A stretch of DNA of 7,779 nt from JASFYU01 sp045046905 (GCA_045046905.1 JASFYU010000011.1:1-7779); one strand, 5' to 3'. Positions 1 to 7,415 are shown, counted from the stretch's first letter. A program made the numbers and translations. Notes: generated by a model from the sequence alone, not told the origin.

Positions 1-303
1 TTTATGATACATGATCGTTATGTCAATCAAAAAATCTGTTATCTAATTTATGCGATTTTTGCAGGATTTCTGTTTATTCGTCATTTTAAAAAGATAATTA
101 AAACTGAAGGTTTTGCCTTTTTGTTAGCAGGTACTTTCCTTGCATCATCTATAGTAACCGACTTAATTCAGTCTAAAATACCTCTAGAATATCGATATAT
201 CCAAGTAATTGAAGAAGGCTTTAAGTTCATTGGAGCAGCTACCTGGTTGTATTTTATTGGTCGAGTAGCATCATCTCTTTTAGTTCCTACAACAGAAAGG
301 TGA
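1..303 (+). CDS. C-terminal part of an integral membrane protein, 5' end outside window
   Basis: The reading frame is open from the first base and ends at TGA 301-303. The ATG at 4 is only the first methionine visible, so the true start probably lies to the left. The visible 99 residues hold about three hydrophobic segments (roughly residues 9-26, 37-54 and 74-92 counted from that ATG), separated by basic patches such as RHFKKIIK, which suggests a polytopic inner-membrane protein. The last helix follows an acidic-basic stretch (EEGFKF). No catalytic motif is visible and I do not recognise the family. It could instead be a complete small membrane protein starting at 4, but no ribosome-binding site can be seen because the window begins there. 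No strong terminator follows directly; the hairpin cluster starts about 60 bp downstream. Confidence 0.6.
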   Translation, partial: FMIHDRYVNQKICYLIYAIFAGFLFIRHFKKIIKTEGFAFLLAGTFLASSIVTDLIQSKIPLEYRYIQVIEEGFKFIGAATWLYFIGRVASSLLVPTTER

Positions 304-362
304 TACTCAAGTAAACTACCTCGAGTCATAAAAGGAAATAAAAAATTCTTGAAACCAACTAT

Positions 363-539
363 CCCCGAGGCAGAGCAATAGAGGTATTTCGCCAATTTCA
401 TTTTGGCCTTAGGGCCAAAAACCGAAATTTGGTATTTCACCTCACCCGGAACTGCAAAAAGGAAGTTCCTACCCTGCCTGTGGTAGGCAAGCTCTCTCAA
501 AGAGAGGTAAATCGGAAACCCCGAGGCATAGCCAAGGGG
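363..539. repeat. Cluster of consecutive short hairpins with a repeated CCCCGAGGCA motif
   Basis: Six or more short inverted repeats follow one another: GCCAA 391-395 with TTGGC 403-407; TTTTGGCC 401-408 with GGCCAAAA 413-420 (perfect 8-bp stem, 4-nt loop); GGAACT 448-453 with AGTTCC 464-469; TGCCT 475-479 with AGGCA 485-489; CTCTCT 492-497 with AGAGAG 501-506; and a nested stem with CCCC 519-522 to GGGG 536-539 enclosing GGC 525-527 to GCC 531-533. The block is bracketed by two related motifs, CCCCGAGGCAGAGC at 363-376 and CCCCGAGGCATAGC at 519-532, which differ at one base. The first copy has lost its closing arm. This looks like a degenerate interspersed intergenic repeat or a structured RNA; I cannot tell which from one copy. 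The last stem is followed by a short T run (544-549), so it might also stop transcription. Confidence 0.6.
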
Positions 540-786
540 AATTCTTTTTGATTAAACCCCCTGGTGGGAATAAGAACAATTGTATTGACTTCAAATTCAG
601 TTTGCACTAAACCAAGAGTTATCCCAATTATTTATACGTAATCGAAAGCTTTAATGATAACTATTTTAGCTGTTGAAAGCAATGTTAAAAAAAATAGCAT
701 TTGGCTCTATTCCATTTTCGCACAAACACAACAATTGCTCTTAATCCGTTTTCTTATGGTTTCATCTGAACCCTCTAAAAATATAA

Positions 787-816
787 AACGTTTCAAATCA
801 GTTGATTTGCAACGTT
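787..816. repeat. 30-bp imperfect palindrome
   Basis: AACGTT 787-792 and CAAATCA 794-800 are mirrored by TGATTTG 803-809 and AACGTT 811-816 around a 2-bp centre (GT). Only the pair 793/810 is mismatched, so the arms are 14 bp with one mismatch. No T tract follows on either strand, so it is not a typical terminator. It could be an operator or recombination-like site, or a remnant of a repeat; its role is unknown. Confidence 0.6.
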
Positions 817-1288
817 ATGATACTGGATAAAACTAGTTAAGTAGGGATGGCAGAACTAACTACCTATCCACAAAATGCTTAATATCAATACGTTACTTTA
901 CTTCTTCAAAAACAGGTAACAGAAATAGGTAACCTAAGTCTCAATTTTACTTATCAAAATAAAGGTAAATAGAAATATCCACGCAAACGACAATAAAAAA
1001 TGACAAATTAAATCTTCCAAAGATTTGACTTGAGTTTGGTTCTCAGCCAGTCAACTTTAAGTGCAAACAATGAAAAAATTTGAATTGGAAATATTTAATC
1101 AAAAAGTAGCTGCATGACCTTTAACTAAGTGTTCACTTTTTTGATGCAAGTCCACTACTTATTATGGTATTATTTTGGTTTTCTTGATAAGAAAGCCTCG
1201 AAAAGCTTAAATTACAACTGTTACTCATGAAAAGATCGTAATGGCTTTAATGATAAAGCAACAACATTCGGGACTCTTATAACGTCAT

Positions 1289-1321
1289 ACAGATATATCT
1301 GTCAAGAATATATAGTTGACA
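1289..1321. repeat. Perfect 14-bp palindrome overlapping a second inverted repeat
   Basis: ACAGATATATCTGT at 1289-1302 is a perfect palindrome. Its right end overlaps TGTCAA 1300-1305, which is mirrored by TTGACA 1316-1321, so the two pairings exclude each other. The site lies about 190-220 bp upstream of the phosphoesterase gene start at 1507. It could be a regulator-binding site for that gene, but nothing shows which protein would bind, and AT-rich DNA yields such palindromes by chance. Confidence 0.4.
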
Positions 1322-1506
1322 TTCGATTCAATAAAGTACCTAAACAAGTATCAGGAAAAATCTTGCTTGTTCCTAGGCGTAGGTTCCACAGTTGTGCTCA
1401 GTACTGATAGCAATTCTTCTAGCATCGATAGTTTGCTTTCTCATAAAAAATGCCTAATTTAAAATATATTTATTGAGATTAACCTTGTTATAAAAATCAT
1501 ATTCCT

Positions 1507-4227
1507 ATGTACGTTCGTAAGTTGTTTGTTTTTTGGATGATACTATTGTTTATTTCCTGCGATTCCGGACCGCGTTCGGTATCCATTTTACAGGTGCCTG
1601 GTAGAGATCAGTTTTGCACCATTGACGAGAAGGGAGTATCCATTTTGCCAAGTGGGAGATATGTTACGCCTGTTGGGGATAAATTGCGTATTACCCATGA
1701 TCCGTTCGGCATGGCCATCTCACCCGATGGCAGTAAGGCCATTACATTGCACGATGGCGTTTTCACGATAATCGACCTCGATGCCTTGCAAACTACAAGG
1801 GTACCTAGTTATGACGGAAAAATTCCATCGCCCTTGGCCCGAGGGTCTTTTTTGGGAGTAGCTTTTTCTGCCAATTCAAAAACGGCGTATCTGAGTGGTG
1901 GCGATACGGGAGCAGTAATTGAATATGATGTGGACGGACTGGTAAAATTGGATTCTATTTCGTTGAATGGAGTTGTTGATGGAGTGGATTATCAGGATAG
2001 CTTCACTTCGGACCTTCTTCTCAATGACTCAAAAAACGAATTACTTGTCTTAGATCGTGGTAATTTTAGACTGGTGCGCATAGATATCAAATCGAAAAGA
2101 ATCACCTCTTCCATTCCTGTGGGCCGTCAACCATTTGGACTTGCCCTAAGCCCTGACAATAAACAAGCTTTTGTGGCCAATGTGGGCGTATATTCTTACC
2201 CATTAATAGAAGGGGCCACTCCCGAAAATTACGACTCCTTGATGATTTCGCACCACCCTTATGGGGACAATACAAAAGAATCAATAGAGGGGACTATCGT
2301 TGAGGGGAGGAAAATACCAGGACTTGGTAGCCCACTGCACCCTGATGCCATGAGTGTATTTACCATTGACCTGAACAAAAATAAAGTCATTAAAAAATTC
2401 AAGACGGGCCATCAAATAGGGCAGACCGTGGACGATGCCGAAGTGGTGGGTGGTGCCAGTCCCAATTCCATTGTCGTAGGAAAGCAATTTGCCTATGTAA
2501 CAAACGCTACCAATGACAACATAACCATCATAGATCATCAGAAACAGGAGATCGTTGGTCATATACCTATAGTTGTCGATGAACGAATAGATCGGTACCG
2601 TGGTTTGTTGCCCTTTGGTATTACTATGAGCCAAGATGAAGAAACCTTGTACGTGGCCTTGTTAGGATTTAATGCCGTGGCCGTAATCGATATCGAATCT
2701 CAAACTACAATAGGCCTTATCCCCAGTGGTTGGGGCCCCACGCGTGTGGAATTATCCAAAGATGAAAAATACATCTACATAATTACCTGTAGAGGTTTGG
2801 GGGCGGGGCCCAATGGAGGAAGAGACTTTGTGGAACCGCCCCAAGGTGATTATATTGGAGATATCCAATTAGGTAGCTTTCAACGTGTGCCAATACCCTC
2901 AAAAGAGAAACTTGCCGAGTATACCAAGACTTCCATTGACAATACGTTTAGAGAACATACCCTAAAAGATGACGTGGAAAACCCATTGCCCCCCTTGCCT
3001 GGCCTTCGTCAAAGCCCAATAAAGCATGTAGTGTATATAACCAAGGAAAATAGAACGTACGATGAAGTTTTTGGCCAATTGAAAAACGCTAGAGGAGATA
3101 GCACCTTGGCCCGTTATGGAGTGAATAACGAATATATGCTACCCGATTCCATAAGAGGAAAATTTTCCAATCTCAGGATTTCGCCCAATCACCATAAGGT
3201 GGCCAAACAGTTTGCTTTCTCCGATAATTATTACTGTGATAGTGATGCTTCCGTTCACGGACACCATTGGCTGGTGGGTGTTATTCCTAACGAATGGGTC
3301 GAGGCCAATTCAAGTGTCAGCAAGACCAAGAAAATATTTTCCGAAGCACCGGGTCGTCGTTTCCCAGGAACTATTGGTAGTGTAGACCCAGAAGATTATG
3401 CAGAGATAGGAGGGTTATGGGAGGCCCTGGAAAGGGAAAACGTATCGTTTTATAATTTTGGACAGGCCAATGAAACGGCACATGTAAGAGAGGAATGGTT
3501 CGATACCAATACCGGTGCCGCACACGGTGTAATGGTACCTATGCAAAAGGCTCTTTTTGCCAGAACAAGCCATGATTTTGCCGGATACAATATGAACATT
3601 CCGGATCAATATCGCATGGATCAGTTTGAAAGGGAATTTACCGAAAAATGGTTGCAGGGTGAAGAGGAAATGCCGGCGCTGCTAACCATGATGCTCCCTA
3701 ATGATCATGGAGCACGCCCACGACCGGAAGATGGATATCCTTATCCTCAATCCTTTATGGTCGACAACGACCTTGCCGTGGGTCGCGTGTTACATTTTTT
3801 ATCCAGGACCAAATATTGGAAAAATATGCTGGTAATCATCACAGAAGATGACCCGCAGGGCGGGGTGGATCATGTAGATGCCCACCGGTCCATTCTTATG
3901 ATGGCAGGGCCTTACATAAAAAGAGGGTATGTATCACATACCCATGCAAATTTTGGAGCTATTTTGAAGACAATCTATAATATTCTGAATGTGCCCTATG
4001 TAAATCAATTTGATGTGACGGCATCCTTGTTACAGGATTTTTTCACTTCGGAGCCCAATTTCACCCCTTACACATTGGAGCGTCATGACAATCGTATATA
4101 TGATGCAGAGCTTTCCATGAAAAAATACAATAAAGTAATTGACTGGCGAAAAATAGAACAAGGGCCATCTATGGATAACGAAGACGATGCCCGTGTAAAC
4201 CATTACAAAAATAAAGTAGAGAAATAA
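1507..4227 (+). CDS. YncE-like beta-propeller / alkaline-phosphatase-superfamily phosphoesterase lipoprotein
   Basis: Predicted exported hydrolase of 906 aa acting on an unknown phosphoester. Residues 1-18 form a lipoprotein-type signal (basic start, hydrophobic core, FISC with Cys18 as the lipidated residue). Residues about 30-440 carry repeated propeller motifs: FGMAISPDGSKA near 67-78, FGLALSPDNKQAFVAN near 210-225, SPNS near 318, and LPFGITMSQDEETLYVAL near 368-385. The phosphoesterase domain starts at IKHVVYITKENRTYDE (505-520). Likely metal or catalytic residues, by analogy with AcpA-type PF04185 enzymes, are Glu514/Asn515, a Ser in the DSDASVHGHHW segment (578-588; Ser582 or Ser579), His734 in NDHG, and Asp781/Asp782 in EDDPQGG, with DHVDAHRS at 788-795. 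All motifs look intact. The architecture matches proteins usually named bifunctional YncE family / alkaline phosphatase family protein. The ATG at 1507 is chosen because the signal peptide follows it directly; no Shine-Dalgarno is visible. A TonB-dependent receptor gene follows 170 bp downstream. Confidence 0.9.
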   Translation: MYVRKLFVFWMILLFISCDSGPRSVSILQVPGRDQFCTIDEKGVSILPSGRYVTPVGDKLRITHDPFGMAISPDGSKAITLHDGVFTIIDLDALQTTRVPSYDGKIPSPLARGSFLGVAFSANSKTAYLSGGDTGAVIEYDVDGLVKLDSISLNGVVDGVDYQDSFTSDLLLNDSKNELLVLDRGNFRLVRIDIKSKRITSSIPVGRQPFGLALSPDNKQAFVANVGVYSYPLIEGATPENYDSLMISHHPYGDNTKESIEGTIVEGRKIPGLGSPLHPDAMSVFTIDLNKNKVIKKFKTGHQIGQTVDDAEVVGGASPNSIVVGKQFAYVTNATNDNITIIDHQKQEIVGHIPIVVDERIDRYRGLLPFGITMSQDEETLYVALLGFNAVAVIDIESQTTIGLIPSGWGPTRVELSKDEKYIYIITCRGLGAGPNGGRDFVEPPQGDYIGDIQLGSFQRVPIPSKEKLAEYTKTSIDNTFREHTLKDDVENPLPPLPGLRQSPIKHVVYITKENRTYDEVFGQLKNARGDSTLARYGVNNEYMLPDSIRGKFSNLRISPNHHKVAKQFAFSDNYYCDSDASVHGHHWLVGVIPNEWVEANSSVSKTKKIFSEAPGRRFPGTIGSVDPEDYAEIGGLWEALERENVSFYNFGQANETAHVREEWFDTNTGAAHGVMVPMQKALFARTSHDFAGYNMNIPDQYRMDQFEREFTEKWLQGEEEMPALLTMMLPNDHGARPRPEDGYPYPQSFMVDNDLAVGRVLHFLSRTKYWKNMLVIITEDDPQGGVDHVDAHRSILMMAGPYIKRGYVSHTHANFGAILKTIYNILNVPYVNQFDVTASLLQDFFTSEPNFTPYTLERHDNRIYDAELSMKKYNKVIDWRKIEQGPSMDNEDDARVNHYKNKVEK

Positions 4228-4296
4228 AAGAATCTTTCAAAGGTATTGGAACACTCGATTTGTTTTAAGTAAACCTGATTAGGTGGTCTTTGGACG

Positions 4297-4304
4297 TAAG
4301 TTTG
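4297..4304 (+). promoter_or_regulatory. Possible Bacteroidota -7 element upstream of the TonB receptor gene
   Basis: TAAGTTTG matches the Bacteroidota -7 consensus TAnnTTTG and lies 93 bp before the receptor ATG at 4398. No TTG is found at the usual distance for a -33 element: the nearest are 4 bp and 34 bp away. If real, it would let the receptor be transcribed separately from the phosphoesterase gene, with a leader of roughly 90 nt. One short motif in AT-rich DNA is weak evidence. Confidence 0.3.
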
Positions 4305-4397
4305 TTCTTTAATCTAAATAGTTCCTATAACCACGTTCGCATAGTCAAGCTTAAATGATTTTTTGTTACCAAAATACTACTGAAATAGGAAATTTAT

Positions 4398-6467
4398 ATG
4401 GATAAGAATTTAAGGGCAGCACTCCTATCGCTGTTTGTAGGCTTGGTGCCAATTGAGGAAACTTTAGGGGCGGGCATTCAAATTGATTCTGTCTTGCAGG
4501 ATACCACAGTTATTTTAATGAAGGGGGTAACTGTAACCGCAAAAAGGAAGAAATCTGTAATTTTTGATGGTACAGCCGCAGTTTCCATATTGGACAAACA
4601 AGAATTGTTTTATCAAGCCCCAATGTCCATGCCCAATGCGTTGATGTCAGCAGCCGGTGTATGGATGCAAAGAACAAACCTTGGTGGGGGCTCCCCTTAT
4701 ATAAGGGGACTAACAGGCTACCAAACACTCCTTTTGATCGATGGGGTTCGTTTTAACAATTCAACCTTTCGTTCTGGCCCCAACCAATATCTTAACACTA
4801 TTGATCCTTTGATGGTCGATCGTATAGAAGTTGTACGTGGACAAGGTTCTGTTGAGTATGGAAGTGATGCTATTGGAGGCGTAATACAAATGCTATCCCA
4901 TAATCCCCAGTTTTCATCGGGGGATGTTGTTTGGGATGGATATGTGTATGGGAAATATCTAGGTCATGACATGGAAAAGACGGGCCGTATAAGTTTGGAT
5001 GTTGGGATGAAAAATACGGCCATTAGCGCAGGGTTTACGTCAAAAAATTTAGGAGATATTGTGGCAGGGGGTAGCATAGGAAAATTAAATTCGACGGGGT
5101 ATAATGAATATTCGGTAGATTTTAAATTATTACAAAGGACCAAAGGTGGGCAGTTATTCACCGTTGCCTATCAGCACCATTTACAAAATGACGTTCCATT
5201 ATATCATAAGATCGTAGGTGGAGGATACAGTACGTATAGTTTTGACCCTCAACAAAGGGACTTGGCTTATCTTAAATGGGATGCGCCTACAAGCAACAAA
5301 TGGTTCGATAAAATCCGTGTTATAACTTCTTTTCAGAATGCTATAGAAGGTCGTATAAAACAAAAAACCAATGACATCAATATTAAAAATGAAAAGGATA
5401 AAGTAAAAACTTTTGGGGGAGTTTTAGAAGTTCTTTCCAAACCTTCAAAATTTTGGAGTATCTCATCTGGGGTAGAATATTATAATGATAAAGTAAGGAG
5501 CTCAACTGTTGAGAGTCAGGAAAATTCAGATGTTAAAAATGAAATAAGGGGGCTCTATCTAGATAATTCAACGGCCGATAATTTTGCATTGTACTCTCTG
5601 CACTCTTTTGATACGAAAAAATTTAATTTTTCTTTAGGCAGCCGATTTAATATGATTAAACTTGGCTTAAACGATGAATTATTTGGGCAAACCACAATCA
5701 ATCCAAATGCCTTTGTCGGAAATGCAGGAATTACCTACAAAGTAAATTCCAGTTATCATATTGTTGGCTCTATAAATAGCGGTTTCCGTGCCCCTAACAT
5801 AAGTGATGTTTCCAGTTTTGGTATTGCGGATTTTAGGTACGAAGTTCCAAATTACGACCTTAAACCAGAACGATCATTGAATTTTGAAATTGGTTTGAAG
5901 TCTAGATTTCAAAAATTTTCTTCCAATATTTATTTTTACCAAAATAACCTTACAGATCTGATTACAAACGTTAGATCTATTTTTAATGGGCAGAATACTA
6001 TTGAGGGAGTCCAGGTTTATAAAAGAATCAATGTAGATAAAGCAGTACTTAGAGGGATTGAAACTGATGTTGAATATGTGATCACGTCCAAATTAACGGC
6101 GCGTGCCAATCTAACGTACACACGTGGTGAAAACCAAAGCAAGGACGAGCCTATGCGCCGTATACCCCCACTCTTTGGTAGAATGGGTGTTTTTTGGCAC
6201 CTTAATTCCAAAATAAAAATAAATGGCAACTTTATTTATGCCAGTAAACAAGATAGATTGTCGCAAGGCGACATTGATGATGAACGGATTGCGGATGGTG
6301 GTACTCCCAGTTGGAAAACATTCGGTTTGAACGCCCATTATTTAAGAAAAAATATACATATCCAAACAGGTATAATAAACTTGTTTGATGAAGCCTATAG
6401 AACGCATGGTTCCGGTGTAGATGAAATAGGCCGAACAGTATGGGCATCCCTAAAGTTGATTCTATAA
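4398..6467 (+). CDS. TonB-dependent outer-membrane receptor
   Basis: Predicted 689-aa gated beta-barrel that imports a ligand across the outer membrane using TonB energy. Residues 1 to about 25 form a signal peptide (K3, R6, then AALLSLFVGLVPI; likely cleavage near LGAG). A TonB-box-like GVTVTA lies at 43-48. The plug domain spans about 55-170, with PYIRGLTGYQTLLLIDGVRFN (100-120), DRIEVVRGQGSVEYGSDAIGGV (141-162) and FRSGPNQYLNTID (124-136). The barrel follows, with FRAP at 463-466 and PNYDLKPERS at 484-493, resembling the FRAP/NPNL or NPDLKPE region common in heme, siderophore and related receptors. The C-terminus has NLFDEAYRTHGSG (661-673) and ends in KLIL rather than the more usual terminal Phe. 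There is no N-terminal CarboxypepD-like domain and no SusD gene beside it, so it is not a SusC-type receptor. The start is supported by AGGAAA about 8 bp upstream and by the signal peptide. The ligand is unknown; linkage to the phosphoesterase hints at a phosphorus-related substrate. Confidence 0.9.
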   Translation: MDKNLRAALLSLFVGLVPIEETLGAGIQIDSVLQDTTVILMKGVTVTAKRKKSVIFDGTAAVSILDKQELFYQAPMSMPNALMSAAGVWMQRTNLGGGSPYIRGLTGYQTLLLIDGVRFNNSTFRSGPNQYLNTIDPLMVDRIEVVRGQGSVEYGSDAIGGVIQMLSHNPQFSSGDVVWDGYVYGKYLGHDMEKTGRISLDVGMKNTAISAGFTSKNLGDIVAGGSIGKLNSTGYNEYSVDFKLLQRTKGGQLFTVAYQHHLQNDVPLYHKIVGGGYSTYSFDPQQRDLAYLKWDAPTSNKWFDKIRVITSFQNAIEGRIKQKTNDINIKNEKDKVKTFGGVLEVLSKPSKFWSISSGVEYYNDKVRSSTVESQENSDVKNEIRGLYLDNSTADNFALYSLHSFDTKKFNFSLGSRFNMIKLGLNDELFGQTTINPNAFVGNAGITYKVNSSYHIVGSINSGFRAPNISDVSSFGIADFRYEVPNYDLKPERSLNFEIGLKSRFQKFSSNIYFYQNNLTDLITNVRSIFNGQNTIEGVQVYKRINVDKAVLRGIETDVEYVITSKLTARANLTYTRGENQSKDEPMRRIPPLFGRMGVFWHLNSKIKINGNFIYASKQDRLSQGDIDDERIADGGTPSWKTFGLNAHYLRKNIHIQTGIINLFDEAYRTHGSGVDEIGRTVWASLKLIL

Positions 6468-6542
6468 TTTAATGAACATTCCCCAATAGGAGGGACGGTT
6501 TTTTGCATTAAATTCCTGTTCATTTTCGTTTAAGTTTTTTTT
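6466..6542 (+). terminator. Possible terminator region after the receptor gene, with two alternative stems
   Basis: Two inverted repeats overlap directly at the stop codon: AATTTAATG 6466-6474 with CATTAAATT 6506-6514 (9 bp, perfect), and AATGAACA 6471-6478 with TGTTCATT 6517-6524 (8 bp, perfect). They share bases 6471-6474 and cannot form together. A T6 run (6499-6504) sits inside the loops and a T8 run (6535-6542) follows. The stems are AU-rich with long loops, so this is not a classical strong terminator. Confidence 0.35.
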
Positions 6543-6569
6543 CATCACCTTGCTGAGGCTATGAGCCTT

Positions 6570-6612
6570 AAAAACGCAACCAACTACCTATCAGTATGTA
6601 GCATAGTTAGTT
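6570..6612 (-). terminator. Possible intrinsic terminator for the SH3-like protein gene
   Basis: Read on the minus strand, AACTAACTA (complement of 6604-6612) can pair with TAGTTGGTT (complement of 6578-6586) as nine base pairs including one G-U, with a 17-nt loop. GCG and then five U residues follow (complement of 6570-6574). It lies about 90 bp after the stop at 6702. A competing 8-bp stem exists: ACCTATCA 6586-6593 with TGATAGGT 6616-6623. Confidence 0.4.
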
Positions 6613-6701
6613 ATATGATAGGTTAAGAAGGGCCGATGACAAACAGGCTTCGGAGCAAGTTATATGCATTTGTTCAGCCTATTGTAAAATTAGACAGTTT
6701 C

Positions 6702-7415
6702 TTAGCAACTTTTGTAGTAGCTTACATTGGGCGTTTGATCATCAGACAATAGTTTGATCCAGCCAGTATAGGTACTGAGTTTTGTTTCATCAAAGTTCCC
6801 TATGCTTGCGCAAGGATGATCGCTGTATTTTGTTACAATAACTTTGCACCATAATCCTTTAATCTCTTTAGTAAGTTTAATTTCCATTAGATCACCTTTC
6901 AAAATCAAAATCAGTTCCGATTGTTTTGAAGGTTTTTTTCTTAGATTTAGCCTTGGATTGTTTGCATAGTACCCAATTACATTTGGGCTTTGGTCAATGA
7001 GATATTGCATCCAATTAACAATTTTTAGTCCTTTTTCTTCCAATTCGGATACCTTAATCCAACAGCCATTATTTAGCATTACAAAATTGGAATTTTGTTC
7101 TACATAAACGAGAGCCGTAATTTCGTCTTCAACTACCTTCACATTTAGGTGCCCTATTGGTTTTGATTGACCATTTAAATCAAGGAATATCTTGTGAGAC
7201 CTACCATTTTTAAACTGTTCGGGATCTTGTACAATTTCACCTAAAATAACACCATTCGGTTTGTCGTAAATATGTATACCAGTTGAAGGGACGTATACGC
7301 AACAAAAATCCAAAGATTTACCGTCTTTGGGTATTATGAGCCCCTTGTTTATGTCTTGGCCTTGAAAGGTCTGACTTAGCATCAAGAGGACAAAAAAGAA
7401 GAAATAGGGCTTCAT
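6702..7415 (-). CDS. Secreted protein with two SH3-like domains
   Basis: Predicted exported protein of 237 aa of unknown role. Residues 1-19 form a signal peptide (MKP, then a Phe/Leu-rich core, probable cleavage at FQG before Gln20). The first SH3-like unit spans about 36-125, with VYVPSTGIHIYDKPNG near 40-55 and GCWIKVSEL near 117-125. The second spans about 150-225, with LNLRKKPSKQSELILILKG at 156-174, GLWCKVIV at 187-194 and GWIKLL at 218-223. The pattern of NLRxxPS, then GD, then WxKV, then GWIxxx is typical of bacterial SH3-type domains, which often bind peptidoglycan or protein peptides. Six cysteines (38, 39, 118, 190, 202, 237) could form periplasmic disulfides. It is convergent with the receptor gene, so not in its operon. 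The ATG at 7415 is chosen because the signal peptide starts there; no Shine-Dalgarno is evident. Confidence 0.8.
   Translation of the reverse strand: MKPYFFFFVLLMLSQTFQGQDINKGLIIPKDGKSLDFCCVYVPSTGIHIYDKPNGVILGEIVQDPEQFKNGRSHKIFLDLNGQSKPIGHLNVKVVEDEITALVYVEQNSNFVMLNNGCWIKVSELEEKGLKIVNWMQYLIDQSPNVIGYYANNPRLNLRKKPSKQSELILILKGDLMEIKLTKEIKGLWCKVIVTKYSDHPCASIGNFDETKLSTYTGWIKLLSDDQTPNVSYYKSC

Larger units (their letters stand above)
304..1506. other. Long intergenic region without a convincing gene
   Basis: About 1.2 kb in which all six frames are broken by frequent stops. The left part (363-539) is a cluster of short hairpins, annotated separately. The remainder is AT-rich and holds isolated inverted repeats: 787-816, TAGGT/ACCTA at 926-936, TTTCTT/AAGAAA at 1180-1194, and 1289-1321. 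The longest short frame I noticed is 58 codons at 654-830 on the + strand (ATG to TAA). It has no recognisable motif and its 3' part overlaps the palindrome at 787-816, so I do not call it a gene. A 15-codon frame at 1070-1117 begins MKKFELEIFNQKVAA and may be the relic of a small gene. No tRNA or rRNA was seen. Either decayed genes or an unrecognised RNA could lie here. Confidence 0.6.

Noticed and set aside
401..420. Perfect TTTTGGCC/GGCCAAAA hairpin considered as an intrinsic terminator
   Set aside because: No T tract follows on either strand; it is better explained as part of the hairpin cluster.
168..500. 110-codon minus-strand ORF
   Set aside because: It overlaps the membrane protein's 3' end on the opposite strand and the hairpin array; its composition reflects the repeats, with no domain.
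363..539. Hairpin cluster considered as a CRISPR array
   Set aside because: The two bracketing motifs are about 156 bp apart, there are no regular spacers, and the stems differ from each other.
707..816. Minus-strand frame whose translation ends in NCCVCAKME
   Set aside because: Only about 34 codons with no start in a plausible place, and it covers the same palindrome. No family recognised.
654..830. 58-codon + strand frame from ATG 654 to TAA 828-830
   Set aside because: No recognisable motif or ribosome-binding site, and its 3' part runs through the palindrome at 787-816. A frame of this length is expected by chance; kept only as a note.
1316..1462. 48-codon + strand frame ending before the phosphoesterase gene
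   Set aside because: No ATG start and low-complexity Ser-rich translation without motifs; most likely chance.
2281..2634. 117-codon minus-strand ORF inside the phosphoesterase gene
   Set aside because: Antisense shadow of a well-supported gene whose sense frame carries clear domain motifs.
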